Source: Lutjanus erythropterus
Lineage: Eukaryota > Chordata > Actinopteri > Lutjaniformes > Lutjanidae
DNA length: 64,000 nt
Assembly (NCBI GenBank): GCA_020091685.1
Contig: CM034606.1
Coordinates: forward strand, 16,833,695-16,897,694
Direction of reading: 5' to 3'
A program made the position numbers and the translations under genes. How positions within the stretch are numbered: the stretch's first letter is position 1; the number at the start of each line of letters is the position of its first letter. Below are positions 23,301 to 33,112 of this stretch, piece by piece. The notes under the pieces are model-generated. The model saw nothing but the letters and a program-made list of their open reading frames with translations, did not search any database and was not told the DNA's origin.

Positions 23301-24893
23301 AACCTTTTTTTCTGAAACAAAGAACTGACTCTTCAAAGTGAGAAAATGTTAACGGAAGTCAAATTTATTTGCACTGTTCATCCACTGACTGAAGACTTGT
23401 TGGTTCAACTTAATATCTTAAGTGCTTTGAACATGTTTTCTTAAGTACAGGAAAATTAATTAGTATCAAGTCTATTTGAAATTACATTCATTTGCTCTGA
23501 ATCATTAAAAAAACTACCTCAACATGTCTTTTCAAATTCAGTCAACGTAAAAATTTAAGGCAGCAAGAAACATTTTTATGTTAAAACAAATAATTATAAC
23601 AAATTAAACTAACATTACTTTTACAGTGTATTTTTGCACAGGAACACACACAGTGGCAGAGGAACATATCAGGAGTTCTACACCCACTAACACTTAAATC
23701 TGTGTGACTGTGTGGTCCTTAAACATCATGATGGATGTCCTGCATACTTTCCATCATAACCTCAGCTCTCAGGTTTGTGCTCAGAGATTTAAACGGTTGA
23801 TGAATGTGGGAAAATAAATAGTATAATGTAGTCTTTATTTTCTTTCTCTTTTTTTTTGTTACATGATAAAACTCAGGGTTGTTTGGCATCAGTTGGGTGA
23901 AATCTCTCAGAATAAATATAAAGCCTTAAAGACAAGGACAAAACAGTACATTTTTTCTTTTTCTTGTCAATAACTCTTTGTAAGTGGTAACTGTAGTTCA
24001 CGCAAACAGATGGCCGCCATAGATTAAACCTTATGCTAATTGTTTTTACACATGATCTCCCGGTATTAACATGATAAAGGGACTAACACCTTCAGGTTGG
24101 GTGACTGATGTCGCCATGTAGACGAGCTGCGTCTTTGTCTTATAGCTGCCTCATTTGCCCGTAATTAAATGAAAACAAAGAGCAGAACAAATACACACAC
24201 TGATCAGTGAGTTTCCTACTGCTAGAGCCACATGTGCAGCCTGTTGGTACTTTGGTGCTTTTACGCACGACGGAAAATGTCTTTCCCTTGCCAGACCAAG
24301 CTCATGTATTCATTAGAATGACATTTGTGGAATGAAAATATTTAATTTTAAAATGAAGAGGTATTAGGTGTAGTTGACATTTAATTGAGGAAACATTTGC
24401 ACTTTAATTGCATGTAATTGCAATTTGGCATCTGAATGAAATTGCCAATTAAGCATGTTTAGTTAGATTTGTCACTAAAATTGAGAGCCTACTTGTCACC
24501 TCAGAAATTAGGATTAACACAATATAAAGTCTATTTAAGTTATGTCTATATTTAAAAATTAAAATGTTGAATGGAAAGACTTATATGCCAGATGATTAAT
24601 TAAACATTCTTCTACACCAATACATTCCTAAAAATAATTTCATTTCTCGTAAAAGAAGAAGATGCAAAAGTCCGTGTTCCATCCTGACAAATAATGATTA
24701 AACAACCTCAAAAAACAGATAATCATCGCACATTTCTTTTCACTGACAGCTGCAAAATAATCAAAATAAACCTGCCCCAACACGACCCAGCAAATCAAAC
24801 GAATATTCAAAAGAATAATTTCCTACCTTGTGATGGAGGTGCATATGTGAGCACGGCGAGCGCAGCCACGACCGTCAGCAGCTTCACGTCCAT
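17342..24893 (-). CDS. CXC chemokine ligand 12 (SDF-1), four-exon gene
   Basis: Secreted chemokine. In vertebrates it binds Cxcr4 and Ackr3 and guides migrating cells such as germ cells, lateral line, blood precursors and neurons. Coding exons are 24893-24827, 22174-22057, 20610-20527 and 17369-17342, joined at phases 1, 2 and 2 with GT-AG introns of 2652, 1446 and 3157 bases. The product has 98 residues. Residues 1-23 are a signal peptide (MDVKLLTVVAALAVL, then a small-residue cleavage region ending SQA). The mature chain begins KPISLVERCYC, the receptor-activating N-terminus of this family. Cysteines are at 32, 34, 57 and 72; known family pairing is first-third and second-fourth. The C-terminal helix is WLQQYLKNAINK, and exon 4 adds MKRSKQGN. 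The ATG has A at -3 and G at +4. The length and the single-residue-shorter loop before the fourth cysteine are usual for teleosts. I cannot decide between the cxcl12a and cxcl12b paralogues. No damage is seen. Confidence 0.96.
17370..20526 (-). other. cxcl12 intron 3
   Basis: Donor GTAAGT at 20526, acceptor CAG ending at 17370. It contains a minus-strand tRNA-type SINE fragment (19258-19400) and otherwise sequence I cannot assign. Several short frames of 60-100 residues on both strands lack domains. A minus-strand AATAAA at 20180-20175 could end a transcript that reads through exon 3. Confidence 0.85.
19258..19400 (-). mobile_element. tRNA-derived SINE fragment in cxcl12 intron 3
   Basis: On the minus strand the B-box-like GGTTTGATTCC (19370-19360) is followed by GCGGTGTTTTGCTTGATGTT and then CCCCTTTCCTATCTATC. 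This matches the copy at 48119-48270 and a common teleost SINE (recalled). It lies in the same transcriptional sense as cxcl12. Confidence 0.6.
20523..24893 (-). CDS. Predicted short (alpha-like) cxcl12 isoform by exon 3 read-through
   Basis: If the exon 3 donor is not used, translation runs AAC AAG TAA, because the GTAAGT donor itself supplies the stop at 20525-20523. The product would have 90 residues ending NAINK, exactly where mammalian CXCL12-alpha ends. A candidate AATAAA lies about 345 bases downstream in intron 3. No expression evidence is available here. Confidence 0.5.
20527..20610 (-). CDS. cxcl12 coding exon 3
   Basis: Acceptor TTATCAG before 20610 and donor GTAAGT after 20527. 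Encodes IAKLKTNKEVC, the fourth cysteine, then VNPEIRWLQQYLKNAIN: the third beta strand and C-terminal helix. A split isoleucine codon joins exon 2 and a split lysine codon joins exon 4. Confidence 0.95.
22057..22174 (-). CDS. cxcl12 coding exon 2
   Basis: Acceptor TTTATCAG before 22174 and donor GTGAGT after 22057. Encodes KPISLVERCYCRS, then TVNNVPRSYIRELRFIHTP and NCPFQV. It carries the receptor-binding N-terminus, the CXC motif, the N-loop, the first two beta strands and three of the four cysteines. Confidence 0.97.
22742..23160. repeat. Probable DNA repeat with CTTGCCC-type ends, intron 1
   Basis: The left part carries GGGCGGGCAAGTGAGTCAG and repeated ACTTGCCC; the right end carries TGCCCTGGGCAAGCGGGCAA. 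These are related motifs in opposite senses, as in a foldback element. The family is not named and the boundaries are rough. Confidence 0.4.
23390..23640. repeat. MITE-like stretch ending TTTTACAGTG, intron 1
   Basis: Very AT-rich sequence with a CACTGTAAAA-type terminus (TACTTTTACAGTG near 23628), a terminus shared by several fish MITEs, including family C in this window. The matching left end is not clear. Confidence 0.35.
24340..24500. promoter_or_regulatory. ATTA-rich candidate enhancer in cxcl12 intron 1
   Basis: A dense run of homeodomain-type cores: TTTAATTGAGG, CACTTTAATTGCATGTAATT, GAAATTGCCAATTAAGC. It is not part of any repeat recognised here. Conservation was not tested. Confidence 0.3.
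24827..24893 (-). CDS. cxcl12 coding exon 1 (signal peptide)
   Basis: ATG at 24893-24891 in a good context (AGGATGG). Encodes 22 residues of hydrophobic leader plus the first base of an alanine codon, ending at a GTAGGA donor. An upstream in-frame start was not needed; the length equals that of other Cxcl12 leaders. Confidence 0.95.
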
Positions 24894-25110
24894 CCTGAAA
24901 TAATGCCGGTGAGATCTGATCTTGCTCAGAGTAAAGTCCAGAGGAGCTGTGACAGACGGCACCGTGCCGGAGTGTTAAATCACCAGGCACCAGCGTCAAG
25001 TCAGCCAGAAAAACCAGCAATACTTCCTGCCATGGATATCAAAATAAAAGCTACAGGACATGGTGCATTCAGTACTACACAGGGTTGAGAGGCTTACTTT
25101 AAAAATGCAT
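24894..25110 (-). promoter_or_regulatory. Probable cxcl12 5' UTR and core promoter region
   Basis: Immediate upstream sequence on the minus strand. No clear TATA box is visible. An ETS-type CAGGAAGT (plus ACTTCCTG, 25022-25029) lies about 130 bases above the start codon. The local GC content is somewhat higher than the flanks. The transcription start cannot be fixed by eye. Confidence 0.4.
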
Positions 25111-27264
25111 TTTAATACAATTACTAATAATCTGTTAAAAATGTTGTCCGTGTTCTAATCCAAATATGGTGAAATTATTTAGCTTAATGTAACGTTTAAT
25201 GTTCATTGTCTATAAATTGTTTGTTTAGACATTCCGTCCTTTGTTATGTGTGAATTAACGTTTAGATTAATGGTGGTAATTATGAACATTTTAGTGTATT
25301 TAAATGTACCAGTATGCTATTCACAGCTAAACATTAAGTAAAGTGACAGAAACCTGTTCTGGGGTTTGTGTCTGCACACCATCCCACCAGCATAAGTACC
25401 TAATCTTACACTCCCCAAATATGTTTCAGTTAGTAGAGAAAAAGGTTAGTAAACTAACTGGATTTCTGTCTAGCAAACAAAAACACAGTTTTCACAAGAA
25501 GTGACTATTTAAAAGAGTTATCCAGCTAACAGTCGACATTTTTGTCTGTAATCTGATTATGTCTTTTTTTTCTGCAACTATAATGCCATACAGTTATTTT
25601 TTTGTTTCATAATTATGTAACATTATGTACATGAGCTGTTGCCGGTAATATATCAAATTACAACCACATGAAAAATAAAGATACTTTAAATGAGAAGTAC
25701 GTTTATCACAGCATGTCAGTGATTGATCCACAATGCCTGGTTTACATGCTTTTATTTTGTAAAAAAAAAAAAAAAGAAATCCTCATTTCCTGATTCACTG
25801 GGTTGATCTCAGGTGGAAATTGACCCAGGCAGCCAAAAACATAATGTGCCTAATTTAGCAGTTGCCCTATTGTGTGTCACTGAATATTTTTGGCATGACC
25901 AACAGACTTCACAAGGAGCTAATTTGGTTTTATTTTGTTTATTTGCCTTAAAAATGTCATTTAATAAAACACATAAAATTTGCCCACCAGGCAAACAGTG
26001 GATACGTTTTCCTCTGCTCCACACGGTCCTTGTGGCTGTTGCTGAGGCTATGAAAAGAAATTGGAGACATTTCTGTGCATGTGTTTGTTTTTAGTCATGG
26101 TTTTTCTTCTCAGTGACTCCATTGGTCCAAATTAATTAAAAGCTAGAAGTGTAACTGGAGAGGACTCACTTGAACGTGAAGTGTTCATTTCTGTTGATGT
26201 TCTAATAAATAGACAAGAGGGCTATAGAAACAAAACACACACACCTCCCAGCTTGTGTTTGGAAAGGAGTGAAACTCTTCTCAGTTGAAGTGAAATGCCA
26301 AACAATTGCCTTTATGCAGCCTGTGAGAGTGTGTAGCTACATGCACATCCTCACTGTTGTGTTTGTGGGTATTATTAGCGTATTTAACGGGATGCAGATG
26401 TGCCGTCTCTTTCCAGACATTTGGCTTTCATCTTCCAGAGCAAACACACTCTGGTGTGTGTTTGTGTGTGTGTTATATGAGAAAATGTGTACTTTCGGTG
26501 CGAGTGTGTGCATAAGTTTGGAGATCTGAGGTGAAAACATAAATGAGCCATGTCTTTTCCTCAAATGCTTTATGTAATACCTGAAATACCTCTACAAACT
26601 TGTTTAAGCCAAAATACAACAACTGAACTAAATGCAGATCCATATTATATATATGTACTGTGAAAATCCTTTACTCTGCAGATAACAAAGACTTATATTT
26701 ATGCAGACTGAGGTTGTGTTTTTCTACTTTTTTTGTGAATCACAGAACAACATGAATCATGTGCATAAGTGAGTGTTTTTGTATTTTCAATTCTTTCTTT
26801 TTTTTCCATTTATTGGAGACATATCCTCTCATCACACAGCTGTGGGAAAGCAAACCACCTGCTGACAGCACACTTTATCATGAAAATGAGTGAGGAATAC
26901 TAAAGGGTAGTTCAAGGAAAATAACAGTGTTTTTACGCTTGTGATTTACGGCATCCAGCCAGCATCATATGCACAAAGCAAATACCCCATTATATAACTT
27001 TAATATGGACGATATCTGTGTCACTGACTGAGTATTAATTTACAAGATGTTGATTATGAAGTGCATTCACAATCAATACTTATGTGAATCTATGTGTGTT
27101 TATCGTTTTGTGTCTATACGGCGCAGTCTGCCTGTGTTTCAGACAGTTTTTATAGATGATGCCATGGAGACCAGACAGACAGGAGGGGACGCAGGGAGCA
27201 GAATCAGCTGACAGCTCAATGGACACATATTGACTTCTCTCACAGGCTACAAAGGCTAACTTCG
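25111..27264. other. Intergenic upstream of cxcl12
   Basis: AT-rich, with an A run at 25760. Frames of 60-93 residues have no domain. No repeat family was recognised. Confidence 0.4.
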
Positions 27265-27420
27265 GGTGTGTGTGTTTGTGGACTTATTTAACTTTCATGG
27301 GGTCCAAAACCAGAGCGTTTGCTATACTTGTGGGGTCTGACCAGCTTTGTGCAGTCTGAAATCCTGGACCCCACAAGTTTAAAAGGCTGGTTTGGGGTTA
27401 ATACTTGGTTTTATAAAACA
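27265..27420. repeat. GTGTGTTTGTGG/CCCCACAAG teleost repeat fragment
   Basis: TTGTGGACTTATTTAAC followed by CTATACTTGTGGGGTCTGAC and TGGACCCCACAAGTTTAAAA matches a recalled interspersed fish repeat built around TTGTGGGG and CCCCACAA. Confidence 0.45.
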
Positions 27421-28184
27421 TATATTTTTATGATAAAATTTATTTCTAGAAAAAAATGTTTGTCTCTTTGGTCTACTCCCAGATGATGTTAAAATGTCAA
27501 AACGGCAGGACTCATGGTGCCATTTAGGAATGACAACAGGGCGCAGGATAACTCTGCATTATGAGCGAGCTGCTTCGAGAGTGGCTGGGATTTTTTGATG
27601 AGGTATCGGGTCAAGTTCTTGCACAGTTGCTAAATATATAAGCTTTATGCAACTTAACTGGGCCAAATTTGTATTTGAACCGTTTATGTTATGTAGACTT
27701 CTGAGGGTGTTGTGTTTTTGTGTTTTGTGTTGACTGTCTGGCTAGGTTTATTTTTGTATTGCTGGACTGTAGACTTTTTATTTTGTTTTGTTGTGTTTTC
27801 TTCAGCTGTAAGAAAAAGAAAAAAGAAAGACAGACAGACAGAAAGATTGGACAAACACTGAAAGAAGACATGTCATTCATGTTAATTTATTTTTATTATA
27901 AATGTTTGACCAAATGTGTTAAATATCATGTTAAGCAACAATAAATGTGGGTTCAGAGTTTGTCACACAACAGACACGTGTTATTAACCACCCAGCCAAA
28001 TTTGAATCATTAAAAAAAGGTTAAGTATATAAATTTAGGTCTTAAAATCATGAAAAACAGCAGTTTTCTCTCCTCTGAAATACGGGGGGCATATTTGTGC
28101 ACATTGTACTATAAATCATCCAACCATGTTTCAAAATCTAAACGTAACTTATCTCATTAGTCTATCTAGAAACATGCAAACACT
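27421..28184. other. Intergenic, nothing recognised
   Basis: Includes a GACA-type microsatellite (CAGACAGACAGAAAG near 27830). The overlapping opposite-strand frames at 27689-27944 are low-complexity. Confidence 0.4.
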
Positions 28185-28345
28185 TAACGAAAAAGTCAAA
28201 TCCTTTCAGGTCATCTCCTTCAAAGTGTAAGTCAAGTCTCAAGTCATGAATACCAAGTCAATGTCCAGTCTTTTGTTAGTGTTAGTTGAGCAAGTCTCAA
28301 GTCTTCAAATATGTGATGCAAGTCTGACTCCAGTCAAGACATGTG
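28185..28345. repeat. AAGTC-rich interspersed repeat
   Basis: Irregular reiteration of AAGTCTCAAGTC and CAAGTCTGACTCCAGTCAAG, a low-complexity repeat family I recall from teleosts. Confidence 0.45.
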
Positions 28346-29189
28346 ATTTTTGCTTAAGCTAAACTACAGTTATTGGACATGTTAACATCTGACTTTTTGG
28401 AGCCGGAAAAGAAAAACAAAACACGATAAATGAAAAACAGGAATATGACTGCCATGGTTATAAGTGTCTACTGTTGAAGAAGGAGGTATACAAGTCCATT
28501 ACTTTGAGGTCGTCATATCAAAAAGTCCATGCGCATTTTCCACTGTAACATAAGACATCAATTTCTTCCATTTAGGAATAAAAACATTTACTCTTATTCT
28601 AACCACGTCTGCTGTCTTAACCCCAAGTCTGGAGACGTACTTGCTTTTAACTACCTGTTTGCATATGCATCCATGCACATGATGTTCGCCTGACATGTCC
28701 TCCACTTGGAGCGATGGTTGTGCACATCCTCAGAAATTAATGCTAACATTAACCAGCAAGTATATCTCCATCCTAACTCTTTGGGTAAGGGGAGAGGGAA
28801 TGCATTATGTCAATGACAGGTCCCCATGAATACAATAACAAGTCTGTGTGTGTGTGTGTGCATGTGTGAAACCCAGAAAGAGAAAGACAGAACAAGCAGA
28901 GAGGAAAAGAGCCCAGTATGAAAGCCAAAGTATTTGAGTAAGGGTCTCTCAGCTGGGAGTGAAAGGTGACTTCAGAGGGTTTCAGATCAAAGTACTCCGG
29001 TCACAACAGCTCATCAACCTGCGGCTCGCTCCCACACACCATTACTGACATGTCTTTACAATACACACTTTACATCCACCCCTCTGTTCCTTCAAACCTG
29101 TGTGAGCCTGCACAAACAACTAACGTGTGCAGTGTGGTTTGCGCAAGAACAAATACAAATGGAAGTCATTTGTCTTGAACACCACACAT
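28346..29189. other. Intergenic, nothing recognised
   Basis: A GT tract lies at about 28845-28860. No coding feature. Confidence 0.4.
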
Positions 29190-29250
29190 ACACATATGCA
29201 CACACACACACACGCGCGCACACACACACACTCACACACACACACAGACA
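29190..29250. repeat. (CA)n with CGCG interruption
   Basis: Imperfect alternating purine-pyrimidine tract with a central CACACGCGCGCACAC. Frames through it read THTHTH or VCVCVC and are not genes. Confidence 0.9.
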
Positions 29251-30110
29251 AAGTTGTAAATGGGGGCCAATCTGTGTCATGAGAGAGGAGTCAGAGCACA
29301 TCCAAGTATTTCAACATATCTGCCACAATCAGCGAGATTTACTTTCTTCTGCTGAGGTGAATGGACGACGTCGTGTGGTTATATAAGCAAATTTGGCAGA
29401 ACATCTTCTTACCCCATTGTTTCATTTTGCATCTTGCATCAACAAGTTTGTATCTTCCCACAATAAAACACACTAATCTCACCAGGAACTGTTTATATAA
29501 ATGGCTAACTAAGGGTATTTTCGTAAAACAGAAAATGAAAGAACGGGTTGATGCATACTCACATTTTGGGGTACTTTGGGGTCTGATACTGACAGTTTTC
29601 AGTGTTTGTGTGATGTGTTTCTGGAAGTTACACACACTGAACATATACTGTGTGCTACCTGTTAGGTTTTTACTCACACCTGTGCAGCGGTCAGCATGAC
29701 TGAGCTGACAGAGTTGTGGTGTTGTGTTCTGTAGCCCATCTGTCTGTCTGTCTGTTTTGGGGGGTCTCACTCCAGGAGTCCATCTCCTGCTCTCTGCATG
29801 AGTCATTTCTTACTGTACTCTCAGAGAACACGCTAAGTGTGTAACTCCCGTCAGGTTTTTCTCTGAAGCTCTGAAGGCATAGCAGGTGTCCTCAGGTTTT
29901 TTTTTTAGGACTGTGAAAACCTTGAGAACATTTACTACTGCCAATTCAGCTGTGTTTTGCTCTCCCTCACTTTCACTTTTTTAATCTCAGTTTGCTTTAT
30001 TGGCATGATATCTCAATACATTTCTGTTGCCAAAGCTAATAGAGGAAGAAAATAGTGAATAAAGGAGAAGAAGAAGAGAAAGAAAGTAAATGTGATTATA
30101 AAAGAAAAAA
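29251..30110. other. Intergenic, nothing recognised
   Basis: Opposite-strand frames of 112 and 155 residues (29361-29699 plus, 29339-29806 minus) overlap each other and have no domain character. A short CTGT tract lies at 29740. Confidence 0.4.
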
Positions 30111-31165
30111 TACAACCCAATTCCAATAAAAGTTGGGATGCTACGTAAAAAGTAAATAAAAACAGAATGCAAGATTTGAAAATACATTTTAGTTTTATTA
30201 TTATTTTAACATGTAAACCGATAAACTTTATTGTTCTTATTGTAAATATGCACTCATTCTTAATTTGATCCTTGCAACATGTTTCAAAACTTGGGACAGA
30301 AGCAACAAAAGGCTGGGAAAGTTTTAGAATGATCAAAAAACATCTGCTTGAAACATCTGACAGGTAATCAGATTAACTGGTAACAGGTGATCGTATCATG
30401 ATTTGGTATGAAAGAGGCATCCCCCACAAGGCTCGGTCTTTCACAAGCACGGATGGGGTGATGTTCCTCACTTTGTGAGAAACTCTTCACAAAACAGTTC
30501 ACAAAGTTTAACAGTTTAAGAATATCATTTCTCAACACACAACTGTAAAAAATTTAGGGATTTCACCATCAACAATTTATAATATCAAAGATTCAGAGAA
30601 TCTGGAGAAATCTCTACACGTAAGGGGCAAGGCCAAAAACCTTTGACACCTCAGGTGGCGCTGCATTGAAAACTGAATATTTTCAAAAACCGTTGGTTTG
30701 ACTATAAATGCATGTTAGGACTCTACCATGTAAAGCGAAAGACATATATCAACAACATCCAGAAACACTGCAGACTTCTTGGGCCTGAGCTCATCTGAGA
30801 TTGACTGATGCAAAACGGAAAAGTGGTCTGACGAGTCAAAATTTCAAACTGTTTCTGAAAATCATGGATGTCATGACTAAAGAGGAAAAGGACCATCCAG
30901 AGTTCAAAAGCCAGCGTCTGTGACGATATGGGGGTGTGTTAGTGCCCATGACATTGTGGCATCATGGTTGACATCTGTGAAGGCATCATTAATGCTGACA
31001 GGTACATACAGGTTCAGACAAAATCTTTTTCAGAGACGTCCCTGTAGTAAAAGAGTTCAGGTACTAGACTGGCCTGGCTGCAGTCCAGACCTGTCTCCCA
31101 TTGAAAACGTGTGGTGCATTATGATGCACAAAATATGACAAGAGAGACCCCAGACTGTTGAGCAC
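30111..31165 (+). pseudogene. Tc1-type DNA transposon, decayed, right end missing
   Basis: Begins with TACAACCCAATTCCAATAAA, the recognisable left terminus of an abundant teleost Tc1-like family, then an untranslated leader and traces of transposase. Pieces readable in different frames include a helix-turn-helix region near 30540-30620 (transposase-like GNLGISPST region broken by changes). The C-terminal piece is in frame at 30920-31138, where LDWPGCSPDLSPIENVW holds the conserved aspartate and glutamate end of the DDE catalytic domain. Text between RFRQNLFQRRPC and SKRVQVLDWP is shorter than in intact relatives, so part of the catalytic region is deleted. The right inverted terminus is absent. 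The copy is dead. Confidence 0.85.
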
Positions 31166-32670
31166 CTGTCACATGTGCAATAACATAGTTTGCATCTCTC
31201 ACCTACTGTACCAAATCGTATGTAAAATCTTGAGCCCAATAGCCAACATCTGATTTTCAAATTTACACACATTAATTAGTCTTATCATAATAACACTTAT
31301 TCACAGCTGCTTTTGAATAGTTGCGTGTCTAAATATGGTAAAAGTTCAATAACAGTAAATTAATCTGCAGGCTGTCGATGATGAGCTTGTAAACATGTGA
31401 ATCTGTCACATGCCAATAAATTGTTAAACATTCCTCAACTACTATTCATCTTTAAAGAGAGACCATGTGACCCAGGAGGCACGAGTATGGATGGCTGAGC
31501 GTATTATGTTGGTTTCCATAGATCACACTTTGGTTTGAAAACGTACAGGCAACTGGCCCCAGCGGGGGATCTGCCACTGCTCCATTGAGGCTCTGTGAGG
31601 CTGAGGGCCTGCCGGCTGAGCCTTTGTCTGGTTTCCTCTACATTCTCTAGAGAGTCACGAGCCCTGTGCCCTCACGCCGCCATATGGACCACCTCAATGG
31701 CTTGTCAACAAAGTCTTTAGCCAAAGATGTTGAATCAGAAGTGAAACAATGGCTTAGGAATCACTTGTAGGTTTCAAGAACCTCCTTAAGATGTTTTCTG
31801 CTTCATTTTATCTAAAATAATAAAATTTCCAGGTCAAATAACATGGCACGATCTCCCAGTTTTTGTGGGCAGAGTCCTCATATTTGTTGCTTTTTTCTCC
31901 AAGCAGGCATTGTCTCCAGATTTCCCTCGCTGCCTATGCTAATTAATGCTCTCTCTTTTCTTATTTCAAATGAGGCATAATCAGCGTCAAGTTCCGATTT
32001 TCTGTACTGTTCATTAAAAGGGTTTGAGAACCATAAAATCTTTCTTGCGTCACAGTGCTGTCGTCACATAAATACTTTAATTATGTTTTTAATTTTTGCA
32101 ACAAATCAAACATGACTCATTGTCCTGTTTTTTGGAACTTGAGTCAAATTACTAACAAACAGCAGAGTGACTTTTTGCAGTCTGATACTTTTTGGGATAC
32201 AGTGAACAAAAAATGTCTTTTACCAGGTTCTTCTTCCAAAAAAAACACTTTACATTACACTATAAAGTCAGGTTCAGAGTCTGTTTTTTATGGTTTCAGC
32301 TGTGAATTTATGCCAGAATGAGCCACATGAAGTACAGCTGGTGTTGAGCTAGCTGGTTAGGTCGATCCACAGAGTTTGACACCTGGTGCTGTCCGGCCAC
32401 GGGAACAAAATCTCTTCAGCTGCTTCTGTGATGTTGCCCAGGAGGAGCCGGGAGATGCATTAAGGTTCATGGTAACACTGCTGAATCGGCTTTTTGAAGT
32501 GTGGACTGATGATATACTGTTGTCATGCATTTACAGGGTTTGTAAATCGAAGGAATGCTATTGCAGTATATCATCTTGATTCTTTCCCGAAAAACTCTCT
32601 GGAATAGGTTTTTTCAATGGTTTACAAGGCTCTGGGATTCATTCCCACAACATTTAAAGAGAATAAGTCG
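31166..32670. other. Intergenic; possible conserved block at 31905-32045
   Basis: No gene recognised. The segment at 31905-32045 (TGCCTATGCTAATTAATGCT, then CATTAAAAGGGTTTGAG) looks non-repetitive with homeobox and octamer-like cores. Conservation is not tested. Frames at 32055-32743 show no domain. Confidence 0.3.
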
Positions 32671-33112
32671 GTCACACTTTTTTTTATGGTATATTAATGA
32701 GATGTATCAAGCAATACTCTGTATCAAATTAGACAAAAACTAGAAATAATACGTTCTGTATTAGACCCTTTATTTGACCATTATTAAGTTTTCTTAGTCT
32801 AATTCACAGAAAAGTTTATTTTTACGACAAAACAATCATGTGTCAACAGTGGGAAAATATAAATTTTGGTTTATAGTACAATTATGTTGTAATGTGCCCC
32901 AAATCACTCTCAAAGAAAATCTAATCAGGACTACTTGTGGAAGAGAACACACTTTAGTTTGCACTACAGGTCTGTAATGTGTCCCAAATTACCCTCTAAG
33001 AATACCTAATAATGCTCTAAATGTGGGAAAAAATACAAAGTGCATTTACAGCACATTATTATTATTTCTAGTTTTTGTTACGTCTTATGATTGCACCATA
33101 ATGAAGTGCAAC
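32671..33112. mobile_element. Palindromic MITE family B, copy 2
   Basis: Left GTCACACTTT and right AAGTGCAAC are degraded inverted ends. The arm ATCAAATTAGACAAAAACTA is nearly identical to that of the copy at 13861, and the interior shares AATGTGTCCCAAATTACCCT-type sequence. Confidence 0.7.

Larger units (their letters stand above)
22175..24826 (-). other. cxcl12 intron 1
   Basis: Donor GTAGGA, acceptor TTTATCAG. Holds two repeat-like stretches (22742-23160 and 23390-23640) and an ATTA-rich block at 24340-24500 that may be regulatory. No further exon was seen. Confidence 0.85.

Noticed and set aside
24823-25020. 65-residue minus-strand frame over cxcl12 exon 1
   Set aside because: Out of frame with the signal peptide and runs past the splice donor; a shadow.
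25660-25680. AATAAA as a poly(A) signal of another gene
   Set aside because: AT-rich DNA has many such hexamers, and no exon lies nearby.
29102-29386. 94-residue plus-strand frame
   Set aside because: THTHTH run from a CA tract; overlaps a similar frame on the other strand.
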